A stretch of 64,000 nt of DNA from Parabacteroides sp. PF5-6 (lineage in GTDB: Bacteria; Bacteroidota; Bacteroidia; Bacteroidales; Tannerellaceae), in contig NZ_JAQFIN010000014.1 of the NCBI RefSeq assembly GCF_029504695.1, positions 1 through 64,000 of the forward strand. The letters are read 5' to 3'. Made by a program: the position numbers and the translations under genes. Under the pieces are notes generated by a model. It worked only from the letters and a program-made list of their open reading frames with translations. It was not told the DNA's origin and did no database searches. Shown piece by piece: positions 51,731-61,001 of the stretch. Positions within the stretch are counted from its first letter, which is position 1; each line of letters begins with the position of its first letter.

Positions 51731-52750
51731 TTAGCAGTTAGAAGCCAGGGGCAGATAAACCGTAAATGTATTCCCGTTGTCTTCTATTCGTATCTCTTGA
51801 TTCATCAACAGGATGAACCGGTTTTCCAGGTTTCGGATTCCTGTGCCGTTGGTTTCCGCCGGCGTCAGTTTGGGATGGATCGGATTGGATACGACCAGTT
51901 CGCATTGTTCGTTCAGCCGGATCGTCACGGTCATCTTGTATTGGCTGTCTATCGTATTGTGCACGACGATATTATCGATCAGGGGGAGGAGCGACAAGAC
52001 CGGTATCTTCAGGTCCAGCTTTCCTTGATCCACTTCGATATCGAATTCCAGTTTATTGGCAAAGCGCACTTCCATCATATACCGGAAAGCTTCCACAAAC
52101 TCGAGCTCTTCGTTCAGGCTGACCAACCCTTTTTTATCGCTTTGCAGGATATAGCGGAAGACATCGGAGAGTTTATTCACAAATGCCAGTGTGTTCTCGT
52201 CTTCTTTTTTCCGGATCAGGGCCGACAGGCTGTTCAGTGAGTTGAAGAAGAAATGCGGATTGATCTGGTTGGCCAATGCGTCGCAACGGCTTTGCAGGTT
52301 CTCGATCTTCAACTGCTCGATCTCCTGTTCTTTCCGGCGTTGTACGTTGTACATCATAAAGACATGGCCCACAAAGGTGCAGACAATGAAAACGACAAAG
52401 AACTGAAACAGGAGTATGCTTCCGAAGCCATGAATTTTATTGTACCACAGATACATGATGGCTACAAACAATACATAGGCCACGGCGGTGATCAGGAACG
52501 TACGTATGGCGCGGTTCTTAAAACAGAGATCGGTGATCTTCCGCAGGTTATAATATAGTAACCTCCAGATCAATAAGAGGAAAAAGGTATACCGGATAAC
52601 GAAAAAGGTCAAATGAGCGCCATGTTTGGACTCATCCAGGAAACTGAGTTCCCAGGGCAGGCAGGCAATGTTGGGATATACAATAAATATTGCACTGACA
52701 AAACTGATCAGGAAGAGCTTGAAGGAACTATAATTATCTAAGAGTTTCAT
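51731..52750 (-). CDS. LytS/YehU-type sensor histidine kinase
   Basis: A 339-residue protein starting MKLLDNYSSF; the in-frame ATG at 52810 is upstream of the -7 element and is rejected. Four hydrophobic segments (about 10-30, 50-70, 88-110, 118-140) are followed by a His_kinase domain with the phosphorylated His in NQINPHFFFNSLNSLSAL and an ATPase region with LLPLIDNIVVHN and NGTGIRNLENR. There is no separate periplasmic domain, so it may sense membrane-associated signals. Confidence 0.92.
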   Translation of the reverse strand: MKLLDNYSSFKLFLISFVSAIFIVYPNIACLPWELSFLDESKHGAHLTFFVIRYTFFLLLIWRLLYYNLRKITDLCFKNRAIRTFLITAVAYVLFVAIMYLWYNKIHGFGSILLFQFFVVFIVCTFVGHVFMMYNVQRRKEQEIEQLKIENLQSRCDALANQINPHFFFNSLNSLSALIRKKEDENTLAFVNKLSDVFRYILQSDKKGLVSLNEELEFVEAFRYMMEVRFANKLEFDIEVDQGKLDLKIPVLSLLPLIDNIVVHNTIDSQYKMTVTIRLNEQCELVVSNPIHPKLTPAETNGTGIRNLENRFILLMNQEIRIEDNGNTFTVYLPLASNC

Positions 52751-52788
52751 TCTGTGCTTTTTTACAAAAAAAAATAACTTATAACTTA

Positions 52789-52796
52789 CAAATGTA
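52789..52796 (-). promoter_or_regulatory. -7 element of the LytS/LytTR operon (TACATTTG)
   Basis: TACATTTG on the minus strand is 38 bp before the ATG at 52750. It supports that start. No good -33 element is seen. Confidence 0.55.
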
Positions 52797-52947
52797 TCAG
52801 TTCCTTGCATAAAAACAACCTGTTTCGTCTTAAAACGAAAAAAAGAAGGCTAAAAGCGAAATCGGATGTTGAATTTATTATCTTTACGGCGAAGTAATCG
52901 AGAGTGTAGCCTTTTTTTTTAAAAAATGTTCTTTAATGATTGAATGA

Positions 52948-53904
52948 ATGGAATCTGTTAGCAATAATCTGGTTAAGGTTATTAAAGAAAGAGTCACAGG
53001 AAAGAATGTCGCCACTATTCTGGCAGATATACTTAGTCTGAATGTAGAAGCTGCCTACCGCCGATTGAGAGGACAGGTTCCTTTTACCCTGGATGAGGCC
53101 GTAAAGATCTGTCAGGCATTGAATATCTCCCTGGACTCGTTTGCCGGACTGCAAGACGGGAATAATTATTCTTTCCATCTGGATACTTTTCTGACTCCCG
53201 ATCCGCTGCAGGAATATTGCGACCTGCTGACGGGAATAGCCAAGGTGATGGAGCCCTTGAAAAACGATCCGACAACGAAACACTACAAAGCTCATAAATC
53301 GTTGCCTCAGGAGTTTTTGTACAATTACGAAATGGCATCCAAAGTCTCCGCCTATGTCCTTTATTATCAGCTCTATTCTTGTAAGCCCAATTTAAAGAAG
53401 ATGTCGGAAGTAGTCTTCCCGGAGGATATGCATATCATCCAAAAGAAATCGGTACTGACGGTTCATGATTTTGAATCCATACAGGTATTGGATCGAAATG
53501 TCGTGATCGACTATATCCATATCGTGCGGTACTTCTTCGAGTTGGGGATGATCTCGGAATCGGAAGTCGCAACAATCAAAAAAGAATTGTATCAGGTCGT
53601 GGCGGATATTGAAAAATGTGCGACTACCGGTCTTTCCCGTAAAGGTAAACCGATGAATATTTATTTGGCGAATCTTGCTTTTGATTGCTCTTATACTTGC
53701 CTGGAGAGCCGTTCGCTTTGTGCCTCTTCACTGGGTATTTACCACGTTAATTTTCTATCCTGCGAGAATAAACGGGTAATGGAAATACAGAAATCCTGGA
53801 TTATGTCGTTATTAAAGTTCTCGGTATTGATCTCGGTTGTCGATGAATTGACACGCAAAAGCTTTTTTGCTCAACAAAGACACTTTATTGATACCATGCT
53901 TTAA
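52948..53904 (+). CDS. HTH-domain protein of unknown role
   Basis: A 318-residue soluble protein. Residues about 18-65 resemble a Cro/C1-type helix-turn-helix (ATILADILSLNVEAAYRRLR, FTLDEAVKICQALNISLDSF). The remaining about 250 residues are helical and rich in Cys (LYSCKPN, CSYTCLESRSLC) and resemble no family I can name. A weak -7-like TATCTTTA is at 52879-52886. Divergent from the two-component operon. Transcriptional regulation is likely but targets are unknown. Confidence 0.7.
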   Translation: MESVSNNLVKVIKERVTGKNVATILADILSLNVEAAYRRLRGQVPFTLDEAVKICQALNISLDSFAGLQDGNNYSFHLDTFLTPDPLQEYCDLLTGIAKVMEPLKNDPTTKHYKAHKSLPQEFLYNYEMASKVSAYVLYYQLYSCKPNLKKMSEVVFPEDMHIIQKKSVLTVHDFESIQVLDRNVVIDYIHIVRYFFELGMISESEVATIKKELYQVVADIEKCATTGLSRKGKPMNIYLANLAFDCSYTCLESRSLCASSLGIYHVNFLSCENKRVMEIQKSWIMSLLKFSVLISVVDELTRKSFFAQQRHFIDTML

Positions 53905-53947
53905 AAAACGCGTCTGATCGTAACGGGCGAATCGGCTGAAAGTCTGT

Positions 53948-54415
53948 CTATCTTTTCTTCTCCAGCATCAACAGTTGTTTCTTTATTTCTATCCCTCCGG
54001 CAAATCCGGTCAATGAGCCATTGGCGCCAATCACCCGGTGGCAGGGGATAAAGATGGCGATGGGGTTTTGTCCGTTGGCCCGACCGACGGCCCGGCTGGC
54101 TTTGGGGTTGCCTATCTGCGTGGCCTGTTCGCCGTAGGTCCGTGTCTGTCCGTAGGGAATGGTCAATAGAACATCCCAGCAACGGCGTTGAAAAGGAGTG
54201 CCTTCCGGTTGTAATGGCAATTCGAAGACGATCCGCGTGCCGGCCAGGTACTCGTTGAGTTGCTGTGCCGCTTCCTGCAATAACGGTGTTTCTTCCAGGC
54301 TGCATTCACCCGGCGTAACCGTTTGGCCAAAAAAGACATTGGTGATTGCCCCGTCTTTCTCCGCAATCCCAACCTTCCCTATCGGGCTGTCGTACAAAAA
54401 AGCTTTCTTTATCAT
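53948..54415 (-). CDS. ogt: methylated-DNA--protein-cysteine methyltransferase
   Basis: A 155-residue Ogt/MGMT-type protein starting MIKKAFLYDSPIG; the longer ORF start lies inside the promoter. The active-site motif PCHRVIG, the helix-turn-helix YGQTRTYGEQATQIGNPKAS, the Arg finger RAVGRANGQNP and FAGGIEIKKQLLMLE are present. It removes alkyl groups from O6-alkylguanine, consuming itself. Confidence 0.95.
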   Translation of the reverse strand: MIKKAFLYDSPIGKVGIAEKDGAITNVFFGQTVTPGECSLEETPLLQEAAQQLNEYLAGTRIVFELPLQPEGTPFQRRCWDVLLTIPYGQTRTYGEQATQIGNPKASRAVGRANGQNPIAIFIPCHRVIGANGSLTGFAGGIEIKKQLLMLEKKR

Positions 54416-54442
54416 ATCCGAACTCCTTCCTATTTTGAAATT

Positions 54443-54450
54443 CAAAGATA
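54443..54450 (-). promoter_or_regulatory. -7 element of ogt (TATCTTTG)
   Basis: On the minus strand TATCTTTG is 28 bp before the ATG at 54415 and decides that start over the one at 54445. Confidence 0.6.
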
Positions 54451-54526
54451 ATGGAATACGGGATTTCTTCTTCTTTTTTTCTTCTTTTTTCTTTTTACCG
54501 CTTGCCGGAGATTATAAGCACCACAT

Positions 54527-54558
54527 TTTGCACATTCCTGATGTTTTACGTACCTTTG
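54527..54558 (+). promoter_or_regulatory. promoter of the right-hand 7-TM/AraC locus
   Basis: TTTG (54527-54530) and TACCTTTG (54551-54558) are 20 nt apart. The 32-nt block is identical, spacer included, to the minus-strand block at 10728-10759, while flanking sequence on both sides differs. This points to selection on the spacer, for instance by a shared regulator. Confidence 0.8.
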
Positions 54559-54594
54559 ATTCAATAAATCAAAGAGTGGTAAGCTAAGAAATTC

Positions 54595-55389
54595 ATGCTG
54601 CAAGAACTGGCGTTATTGTTCCCCTGCCTCGTTTGTCTCTTTTGGACAATCACTTTCGCTATCCGTTGGAAGAAAAACCTGCGGGCGCAGAACGTATGGG
54701 CCGTCGCTTCGCTATTGGCGGCGATCAATGCGTTCTATTGGACCATTCTGGTCATGCCCGACCTTCGGATCTATCACTACGTTGGGCGGATCGTTACCTT
54801 TACCCAAACGGGTTTTTTCTGCCTGCTCTTCCTTTTCTACCGCGCATTGATCGACGACCGTCCGTTCAGCCGCCGCCACTATATTGTGTTCATTCCCGCG
54901 CTACTAATCGGCATCGCCAATACGCTGCTGCTGTTATTGATCGAATACAAAGATCAGCTCGCCGCAATCGCTGCTTTTCTGGGCAGCAAAAATAAACTGC
55001 CTAAAGAAGGCGGTGTGGCACTGCTGCCGACCCTGCATTACCTGATCGGCGGGCCTATCGCCAGTATCGTGGATATCCTGATGATCAACTTTACCCTGAT
55101 ACCCATCATTGCCCGGTGGATCAACTGCAGGAAAGATCCGGAATCGTTTTTCGAACTCTCCGATCGACAATCCCGCAGGTATAGCCGCGCGGCACTCTGC
55201 GGCCTGACCCTGTTGTTATTCGTTATGCTGGCTTATCTGATCGGTGAATTCCTCTATTATATAGAAGATTATATTCCTTTTTCGATCCTGTTTCTCGCAC
55301 AGGGAGTATTGTTCTTTTATATCGGGTTCCAGGTGTATTTTTTGGAGAAAGAGGAAGGTAGAAGTGCGAAGTTAGAAGCGGAGAGTTAG
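54595..55389 (+). CDS. 7-TM protein, AraC-regulator membrane domain without HTH (paralogue)
   Basis: A 264-residue hydrophobic protein, the counterpart of 9915-10691. They share LALxFPCLVCxFWxIT, RWKKNLRAQNVWAVAS, LLAAINAFYW and the C-terminal end after FQVYFLEKEE. About seven TM segments are present and no HTH domain. It precedes the AraC protein gene by 2 bp, so the two are cotranscribed. Conservation of the HTH-less form in both loci suggests that it has its own function. Confidence 0.82.
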   Translation: MLQELALLFPCLVCLFWTITFAIRWKKNLRAQNVWAVASLLAAINAFYWTILVMPDLRIYHYVGRIVTFTQTGFFCLLFLFYRALIDDRPFSRRHYIVFIPALLIGIANTLLLLLIEYKDQLAAIAAFLGSKNKLPKEGGVALLPTLHYLIGGPIASIVDILMINFTLIPIIARWINCRKDPESFFELSDRQSRRYSRAALCGLTLLLFVMLAYLIGEFLYYIEDYIPFSILFLAQGVLFFYIGFQVYFLEKEEGRSAKLEAES

Positions 55390-55391
55390 AA

Positions 55392-56498
55392 ATGTTGGAA
55401 ACGTTACGATATATACCTTACCTGGTCCCTTGTCTCAGTTGCTTTTTATGGGCGGCGATACTTTTATTCCGTTGGGGAAAGACGTCTCTGTCGGTAAAAA
55501 CAGGGACTGCCGCGTTGTTGCTGATGGGCGTCAGTTCGGCAATCCGGTTTGTTATGTTGACGGAAGGTTACGACCAGACAAATGGGTGGCCGATCGTCGA
55601 AGTCGTTTGCCTGTTGAGTTTCTTTTCGTGTATGATCCTTTACATCCGAAGGCTTACGCCCGGCAAACCGTCGTCGCGCCGCAACGACCTGTTACTATTC
55701 CTGCCCGCCCTGTTTGTCGGTGGTCTGTTGGCCGGTCTTTATCTATGGATGAATGAAGAACAACGATTGACTTTCCTGCCCGAAGCGCTCCACCCCCATG
55801 CGAAGAATGAAGCGAAATACCCGGATCTACTCTACCGCGCCTATTATATAATGTATGTCTACATTTACAAAATGACGGTAGTAGCCCTGGCGAACGTCGC
55901 ATTGATCTACGCATGGAGTAAACACAACCGGCAGAACCGCCCCATCCTGTTCTTTCTTGTTTTCGCCTTATTCTTTTCTCTTTTTATCCTCGAATGGGAT
56001 TATCTATTGTGGTGGAACCACCGGCTATGGATCGGTATTTGCCTGTCGCTTTGGGGTATCGCCCTTTTCTACCTGGGCTATTACCTCTCCCGGCAAAAAA
56101 GACAGATCGAGCCAATCACTCCCGAACAATATACCGTCCCCGAATCGGACAACTGGCACCGGATCCGCGAGAAGCTCCTGCCCGTATTTCTCCAACTGAT
56201 GGAAGAAGAACACCTCTTCCGGCAGCCCAACCTGCGGGTCGACGACCTGGTGCGCCTCACCCAGACCAACCGCAACTATATCTTCCGCCTCTTTAAAGAA
56301 GAATACGGCTGCGGCTTCACCGAATATATCAACCGCCGACGTATCGACTACGCCCAACGCCTCGCCCGGCTACAGCCCGGCCTCACCCAGGAACAACTCG
56401 CCCAACAATCGGGCTTCACCCACAGCGCCACCTTCAGCCGCACCTTCAAGCAATATACCGGCATGACCTTCCGTGAGTGGCAGAAAACTGCCCAATAA
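55392..56498 (+). CDS. 7-TM membrane AraC-type regulator (paralogue)
   Basis: A 368-residue protein: about seven hydrophobic segments to residue about 232 and an AraC domain at about 260-365 (NRNYIFRLFKEEYGCGFTEY; GFTHSATFSRTFKQYTGMTF). Closest in the window to 8875-9918, with which it shares position in the locus. The linker LLPVFLQLMEEEHLFRQPNL corresponds to that of its paralogues. Its stop codon is inside the first unit of a 22-bp repeat array. Confidence 0.86.
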   Translation: MLETLRYIPYLVPCLSCFLWAAILLFRWGKTSLSVKTGTAALLLMGVSSAIRFVMLTEGYDQTNGWPIVEVVCLLSFFSCMILYIRRLTPGKPSSRRNDLLLFLPALFVGGLLAGLYLWMNEEQRLTFLPEALHPHAKNEAKYPDLLYRAYYIMYVYIYKMTVVALANVALIYAWSKHNRQNRPILFFLVFALFFSLFILEWDYLLWWNHRLWIGICLSLWGIALFYLGYYLSRQKRQIEPITPEQYTVPESDNWHRIREKLLPVFLQLMEEEHLFRQPNLRVDDLVRLTQTNRNYIFRLFKEEYGCGFTEYINRRRIDYAQRLARLQPGLTQEQLAQQSGFTHSATFSRTFKQYTGMTFREWQKTAQ

Positions 56499-56578
56499 AA
56501 CATCGCACTTTCGTCAACCAAAGCGCAATGTTTTTCTCACCAAAGTGCAATGTTTTTTCGACCAAAGTGCGATGTTTT
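56497..56578. repeat. 22-bp AAAGTGCAATGTTTT array after the AraC gene
   Basis: An inverted unit (AAACATCGCACTTT, 56498-56511) is followed by direct units with CCAAAG at 56518, 56540 and 56562, exactly 22 bp apart. It is the same family, count and layout as upstream of the ECF sigma gene (36117-36201). It begins at the stop codon of the AraC gene. Confidence 0.7.
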
Positions 56579-56647
56579 AAAAAAGGGGGTTGGCGGGTTT
56601 CAAATCTACTCCGATAAATCGCTTCGCACCTTCTGACTTTCATCGGC

Positions 56648-56712
56648 TAAAAATTGCTGATTCGTCAAAACTTTTTCGCAATTCGTCAAGTATTTTGCTG
56701 ATTCGTCAAAAA
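56648..56712. repeat. 20-21-bp array upstream of the right-hand GLUG gene
   Basis: ATTCGTCAA at 56660, 56681 and 56701 (21 and 20 bp apart), each preceded by TTGCTG or TTCGCA; a degenerate unit may precede. On the sense strand the unit TTTTGCTGATTCGTCAA matches the TTTTGCCGATTTGTTAA units before the left GLUG gene. It ends about 20 bp before the -7 element. The rest of the 353-bp gap (56579-56647) shows nothing recognisable. Confidence 0.65.
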
Positions 56713-56730
56713 CCCGGCACCTATTCCCGT

Positions 56731-56738
56731 TACTTTTG
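56731..56738 (+). promoter_or_regulatory. -7 element of the right-hand GLUG gene (TACTTTTG)
   Basis: TACTTTTG fits TAnnTTTG, 114 bp before the ATG at 56852. The -33 position is occupied by the last repeat unit and not by TTTG, as in the left-hand copy. Confidence 0.6.
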
Positions 56739-56851
56739 CCACCGAAAGCAGACCGTTTTACCACCGTTTCATTTTCAATAAGTATGCAAAATAGGTTTCA
56801 ATCATATAAATATAAACAAGAATTTCTTACACATTAAAACAACAAAAGAAC

Positions 56852-58921
56852 ATGAGAAAAGCATTACTTTTTACCCTGGCGTGTCTGCTGGGGATTTGGT
56901 CGGTAAAGGCAGAAGATGTACCTGCTAACATCAAAGACGGGCTACAGGTTGGCGTAACAGAATATGTTATCGATTCGCCAGCAGGATTAGTCAGATTAGC
57001 TGATCTTGTAAATAATGAAGGAGAGACTATGGAGTTCTATACATTTGAGATGACAGGAAATATTGACCTTAATAAATTAGAGGAAAACGATTGGGATCCG
57101 ATAGGAACCGGCACCCCCTTTAAAGGCACTTTTGACGGGAAAGATAAAACCATCAAGAATTTAACGATCACGGAAAATAATGTGAGCTATAACAGAGGAC
57201 TGTTTGGTCATATTGATGGAGCAACAATCAAGAATCTAATATTGGAGGATGTGTCAATCGAGTCGTATAAGACTCCCGGTTCCGTTACTTATACAACAGG
57301 AGCTGTTGCTGGACTCATAACAGGTAGTGCTTCTGCCGTAAAAAACTGTCATGTGAGTGGAGTGGTAATTGGAACAGGTATATCCTATACCGGTGGGCTT
57401 ATTGGTAATCTTATAGCAGGAGGAATAAGTTTATGTAGCAATAGTGCTACTGTTTCAGTTGGTACCGATTCAGAGATTCCAATACATTTCATAGGCGGTT
57501 TAGTGGGTGCTTCTAGTGGGACAATATCTAGTAGGATAATAGATCAATGCTTCAATCAAGGAGTAGTTACCGGAAAAAACATTGGAACATTAAATATCGG
57601 CGGATTGGTTGGGTATGTAGTCAGCACTAACTCCGAAATCTCCAACAGTTACAATGTCGGCAATATCGTAGTAGATGGTGAAGCTACAGGAGATGCATTC
57701 ACGGGCGGAATAGCCGGAAACTCTAAAGCCAAAATCGAAAATTGCTATTCCTGCGCAAATATAACCGGAGGAACATTAGACAATAGTGCTACCGGAGGTC
57801 TGATAGGGATGTATAAGGGTGGGAGTGTTGCTACTAACCTTGCCTTATCACAAAGCCTGACGGGAAATAATGACAACACATATTCTTTGATAGGGAAAAT
57901 AGAAAATGAGGGGGATTTGAGTGGGATACAACAAAACTATGCCTGGTTAAAAGGCGAGGAAGATAGCTATTATGGTGTAGATGGACCAGAGGGAGCAAAG
58001 ACAGGCTCCCTATGGACAGGCTCTATGAGCGACCAGCCTTTCGCTGGTAATTGGAATTTTGAAGATGATGATTCTTGGGACTTCTCCGGCGCTGATGCCT
58101 TAATGCCCAAACTCAAAGGTGAGATGTTGGTTAAACAACCCGATATCAAAAACCCATTGAAAGCAAGCTCTGAAACCCCTCCATCCCCCACTTACCACAC
58201 CATCACCCTGGAAGTGGCTCCGGGTATTGATTTGTACGGTATGACTGCCGGTAATCATCAGGTAGCGGAAAACGGACATCTGTTCCTGCAATTCCTGCCG
58301 GAAGCGACTACGGCTACAGCTGCCGATATATTTTTTGTGATCGATGGCATTGAAACGGCATTTAATGATCTGGGCGCGGGTAAGTATTTCTCTTATATCC
58401 TCAACTCGATCAAACAGAACCATTCGATCCTGATCGCGATGAAAGAATATGCCGTGACACTGCCGGAGGTGGAAGGTGTAGCGATCAATGTGGGCGCCGG
58501 TGTGCATCAAGTGGCATACGGGGAGAAGTTCAGCTTTACACTGACACTCGACGATTCGATTGATCCGGCGAAGGTACAGGTCTTTGCCAATGGGACGGAG
58601 ATCCAACCGGATGCCCTGCGTGCTACAGTGCTTTCTTATACGATCGATAAGGTGATTACCTCGATTGTGGTGGTGATCGAAGGAACGAATACAACGTCGA
58701 ACGCCGAGCTGACGCACGGCATGCGCGTTGTAGTGGAAAGTGGAAAGTTGAAAGTTGAAAACGGAACGGCTAACGCCGTGGATGTGGCGGTTTACTCGAT
58801 CACCGGCCAACACATGGTGCAACTTCGTGGACTTCGGGGTTCAAAAACCATCACATTACAACCGGGCGTTTATATCGTTCGCGCCGGGACACAGACGTGG
58901 AAGGTAATGGTTAATGATTAA
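56852..58921 (+). CDS. secreted GLUG-repeat protein with Por/T9SS-like C-terminus (paralogue)
   Basis: A 689-residue protein. The signal peptide (MRKALLFTLACLLGIWSVKA) is followed by one GLUG unit (about 30-430: FKGTFDGKDKTIKNLTI, GGLIGNL, GGLVGYV, GGIAGNS, GGLIGMY), where the left paralogue has two. The C-terminal module (about 450-689) is highly similar to that of 3561-6764, ending in PGVYIVRAGTQTWKVMVND. A linker near residue 630 (VESGKLKVENG) is encoded by GGAAAGTTGAAAGTT-type repeat DNA. Probably surface-exposed or released. Confidence 0.82.
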   Translation: MRKALLFTLACLLGIWSVKAEDVPANIKDGLQVGVTEYVIDSPAGLVRLADLVNNEGETMEFYTFEMTGNIDLNKLEENDWDPIGTGTPFKGTFDGKDKTIKNLTITENNVSYNRGLFGHIDGATIKNLILEDVSIESYKTPGSVTYTTGAVAGLITGSASAVKNCHVSGVVIGTGISYTGGLIGNLIAGGISLCSNSATVSVGTDSEIPIHFIGGLVGASSGTISSRIIDQCFNQGVVTGKNIGTLNIGGLVGYVVSTNSEISNSYNVGNIVVDGEATGDAFTGGIAGNSKAKIENCYSCANITGGTLDNSATGGLIGMYKGGSVATNLALSQSLTGNNDNTYSLIGKIENEGDLSGIQQNYAWLKGEEDSYYGVDGPEGAKTGSLWTGSMSDQPFAGNWNFEDDDSWDFSGADALMPKLKGEMLVKQPDIKNPLKASSETPPSPTYHTITLEVAPGIDLYGMTAGNHQVAENGHLFLQFLPEATTATAADIFFVIDGIETAFNDLGAGKYFSYILNSIKQNHSILIAMKEYAVTLPEVEGVAINVGAGVHQVAYGEKFSFTLTLDDSIDPAKVQVFANGTEIQPDALRATVLSYTIDKVITSIVVVIEGTNTTSNAELTHGMRVVVESGKLKVENGTANAVDVAVYSITGQHMVQLRGLRGSKTITLQPGVYIVRAGTQTWKVMVND

Positions 58922-58951
58922 TTATTAATGATTAATTGGCTAATAGACATT

Positions 58952-58986
58952 CTTAGTTCCTCTTCTTGGATAAGAAGGGGAGCTAA
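58952..58986. repeat. hairpin of joined MITE ends
   Basis: CTTAGTTCCTCTTCTT pairs with AAGAAGGGGAGCTAAG across a 3-nt loop. Its arms match the terminal inverted repeats of the 218-bp element at 3306-3523, which sits at the same place in the left-hand locus. Positions 59000-59065 carry a GCTTTACAC..GTAAAGC hairpin and TTAACAATT runs. Confidence 0.6.
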
Positions 58987-59071
58987 GATAGTTCCTAATC
59001 CCCAATAGCTTTACACTTCGCTAAGCGTAAAGCGATTAACAATTAACAATTCATAATTAACAATTATTCCC

Positions 59072-59770
59072 ATGTTCCTCTCCCTCCCCCTCCTTTTCCC
59101 TCCCTGCATCTGTCTCTTCTGGTCCGTCCTGTTGGGTGTCAGATGGAAAGAATACCGGCGCGCGCAGCGCATGGCGGCGATCGGATTATTTCTCCTGGCG
59201 GTAGGGATATTCGGATGCTATTATGTATTGGAGAGCTATTGGGACATCCGATTGAATGAACAACTAAGCTTGACGCAAATCCTGGCCGTAAGCCTGCCCG
59301 CCATCGGGATCTGTTATGGTGTAGGCTTTTATTTCTCCCGCTGGCCGGAACCCACTCCTGCCGAGACACCGGAACCGCCAACAGAAGAGGCCGTTGAAGA
59401 ACTTACCGAAACCGCCGAACCGGCAGCCAAAAGTTATGAAAAGCTCCTGCCTGAATTTAACCGCCTGATGGAGGAAGAGAAAATATTCCTGCAGAAGAAC
59501 CTGCGGCGCGAAGACTTCGCCGAGCGGATGAAGACCAACCGCACCTATATCGCCCAGTTGATACGCGAAGAGTACCAATGCGGCTTCTCCGAATTTATCA
59601 ACCGCCGCCGCATCACCTACGCCTGCGACCTCTTGCGCCAGCACCCCGAGATTCCCCAAGATCAGCTCGCCACCAAAAGCGGCTTCACCAACATCTCCAC
59701 CTTCAGCCGTACCTTCAAGCAATATACCGGCACGACCTTCCGGCAGTGGCAGAAAAATATCCCTGAGTAG
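59072..59770 (+). CDS. membrane-anchored AraC-type regulator (small, paralogue)
   Basis: A 232-residue protein: hydrophobic segments at about 2-22, 32-52 and 66-86, an acidic Pro/Glu-rich linker (about 92-118, PTPAETPEPPTEEAVEELTE), and an AraC domain (about 135-230; NRTYIAQLIREEYQCGFSEF, GFTNISTFSRTFKQYTGTTF). Counterpart of 2532-3233 in the same relative position, 150 bp after the GLUG gene. The HTH halves are nearly the same as in the left paralogue, so both may bind similar DNA. Confidence 0.86.
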   Translation: MFLSLPLLFPPCICLFWSVLLGVRWKEYRRAQRMAAIGLFLLAVGIFGCYYVLESYWDIRLNEQLSLTQILAVSLPAIGICYGVGFYFSRWPEPTPAETPEPPTEEAVEELTETAEPAAKSYEKLLPEFNRLMEEEKIFLQKNLRREDFAERMKTNRTYIAQLIREEYQCGFSEFINRRRITYACDLLRQHPEIPQDQLATKSGFTNISTFSRTFKQYTGTTFRQWQKNIPE

Positions 59771-60353
59771 GAGGGGGAGTAGTATCACATGTGACTACTT
59801 GACTACTTTGACTACTCAAGCCCGGCAGCTTTTTGAAAAAGGCCGACGGCCTTTTGGAAAACTCCGACGGCCTTTTGGAAAACTCCGACGGCCTTTTTGG
59901 AGAGGTGGTGGCTTGGTAGTTAAATGGCGGATGTTAACAAATGTAAACGGCAAACAGCGGTAAATCGATCACCCAAAACAGTTTTTCATTTTTTTACTAC
60001 CATCATACAGCCGGAACAGCCGACAATGTTAAACGGATCAGTCGCTTCGCTCCTTAGTAGTCAGAGTAGTCAAGTAGTTATCAGTCGCTTCGCTCCTTAG
60101 TAGTCAGAGTAGTCAAGTAGTTATCAGTCGCTTCGCTCCTTAGTAGTCAAGTAGAAAATACCGCATGCGACTACTTAACTACTTGACTACTTGACTACTC
60201 TGACTACTCATCTGACTACTCTGACTACTGCATAAGGCGTAGTCATACGCCGATATGCCTGATATCCAGCGATGAAAGAAAATCCTGTATGATGTAAGTA
60301 AAAAAACGAAAAACTCTGTTCGGAGGGTATTTTGGGCTTTTTGTTCTTTGGGA
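59771..60353. repeat. 583-bp repeat region after the small AraC gene
   Basis: No gene. At 59829-59900, CTTTT marks at 59829, 59850, 59871 and 59892 define a 21-bp array (GACGGCCTTTTGGAAAACTC). At 60038, 60081 and 60124 a 43-bp unit starting TCAGTCGCTTCGCTCCTTAG repeats; its TAGTCAGAGTAGTCAAGTAG part is then inverted in 60172-60235. The flank near 60310 (CTGTTCGGAGGGTATTTTGGG) matches the left locus near 2450, so the repeats look inserted into a formerly continuous flank. Confidence 0.7.
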
Positions 60354-60854
60354 TCAATTATTCTTCAATCCTTCCACCCAGCGGTCGAGGCGCCCATCGG
60401 TTTCGCTGTCTTCATTGACTTCATCCAAAGGCAGGCCGACAAACTGGCCGTCGATCAAAGCCACGGAGTCGTCGAAAATATAGCCTTCGGGTGAGGTGAA
60501 TCCGCAGAAACGGCATCCTGTATCTTGTAATTCTTTGTAAATGATGCCGATCGCATCGCAGAAGGAGTCGCCAAAAGAAGAGGCGTCGCCGGTTCCGAAC
60601 AAGGCAACGGTCTTGCCGGATAGATCGGCTTTTTTTAGCTTCGGCAGGAAGCCTTCCCAATCGTCCTGCAAATCACCTACACCCCAGGTCGATGATCCCA
60701 AGAGCAGAAGTTCGTACGCGGCAGTATCTTCCACGCTGGCTTCACCTACGTTATATACATCCGAAGAATCAATCCCTAACTTGCCGGCTAAACGTCCGGC
60801 GATATCTTCCGTTGTGCCGGAAGAAGAACCAAAGAAAATGGCTGTCTTTTTCAT
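60354..60854 (-). CDS. fldA: flavodoxin
   Basis: A 166-residue long-chain-type flavodoxin starting MKKTAIFFGSSSGTTEDIAG, the FMN phosphate loop. SSTWGVGDLQDDWEGFLP and LFGTGDASSFGDSFCDAIG supply the flavin-stacking and isoalloxazine contacts. The longer ORF start (60923) adds residues not found in flavodoxins. It carries electrons to anaerobic enzymes such as pyruvate:flavodoxin oxidoreductase. Confidence 0.94.
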   Translation of the reverse strand: MKKTAIFFGSSSGTTEDIAGRLAGKLGIDSSDVYNVGEASVEDTAAYELLLLGSSTWGVGDLQDDWEGFLPKLKKADLSGKTVALFGTGDASSFGDSFCDAIGIIYKELQDTGCRFCGFTSPEGYIFDDSVALIDGQFVGLPLDEVNEDSETDGRLDRWVEGLKNN

Positions 60855-61001
60855 TGTCAATCTATTTAATGCATGGTTTAGGAAGAAAAGGTTTCTCCCG
60901 TCCCCCTTTGGAGAACGGTACAAATGTCTGGGAAACCGAGTAACGGAACAATACCTATATCAAGGGATATTTACGGGTGAATATCCCTATATATGGTGAT
61001 C

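Noticed and set aside
54445-54445. Upstream ogt start at 54445 giving ten extra residues
   Set aside because: The -7 element TATCTTTG covers this position, so the ATG at 54415 is the likely start.
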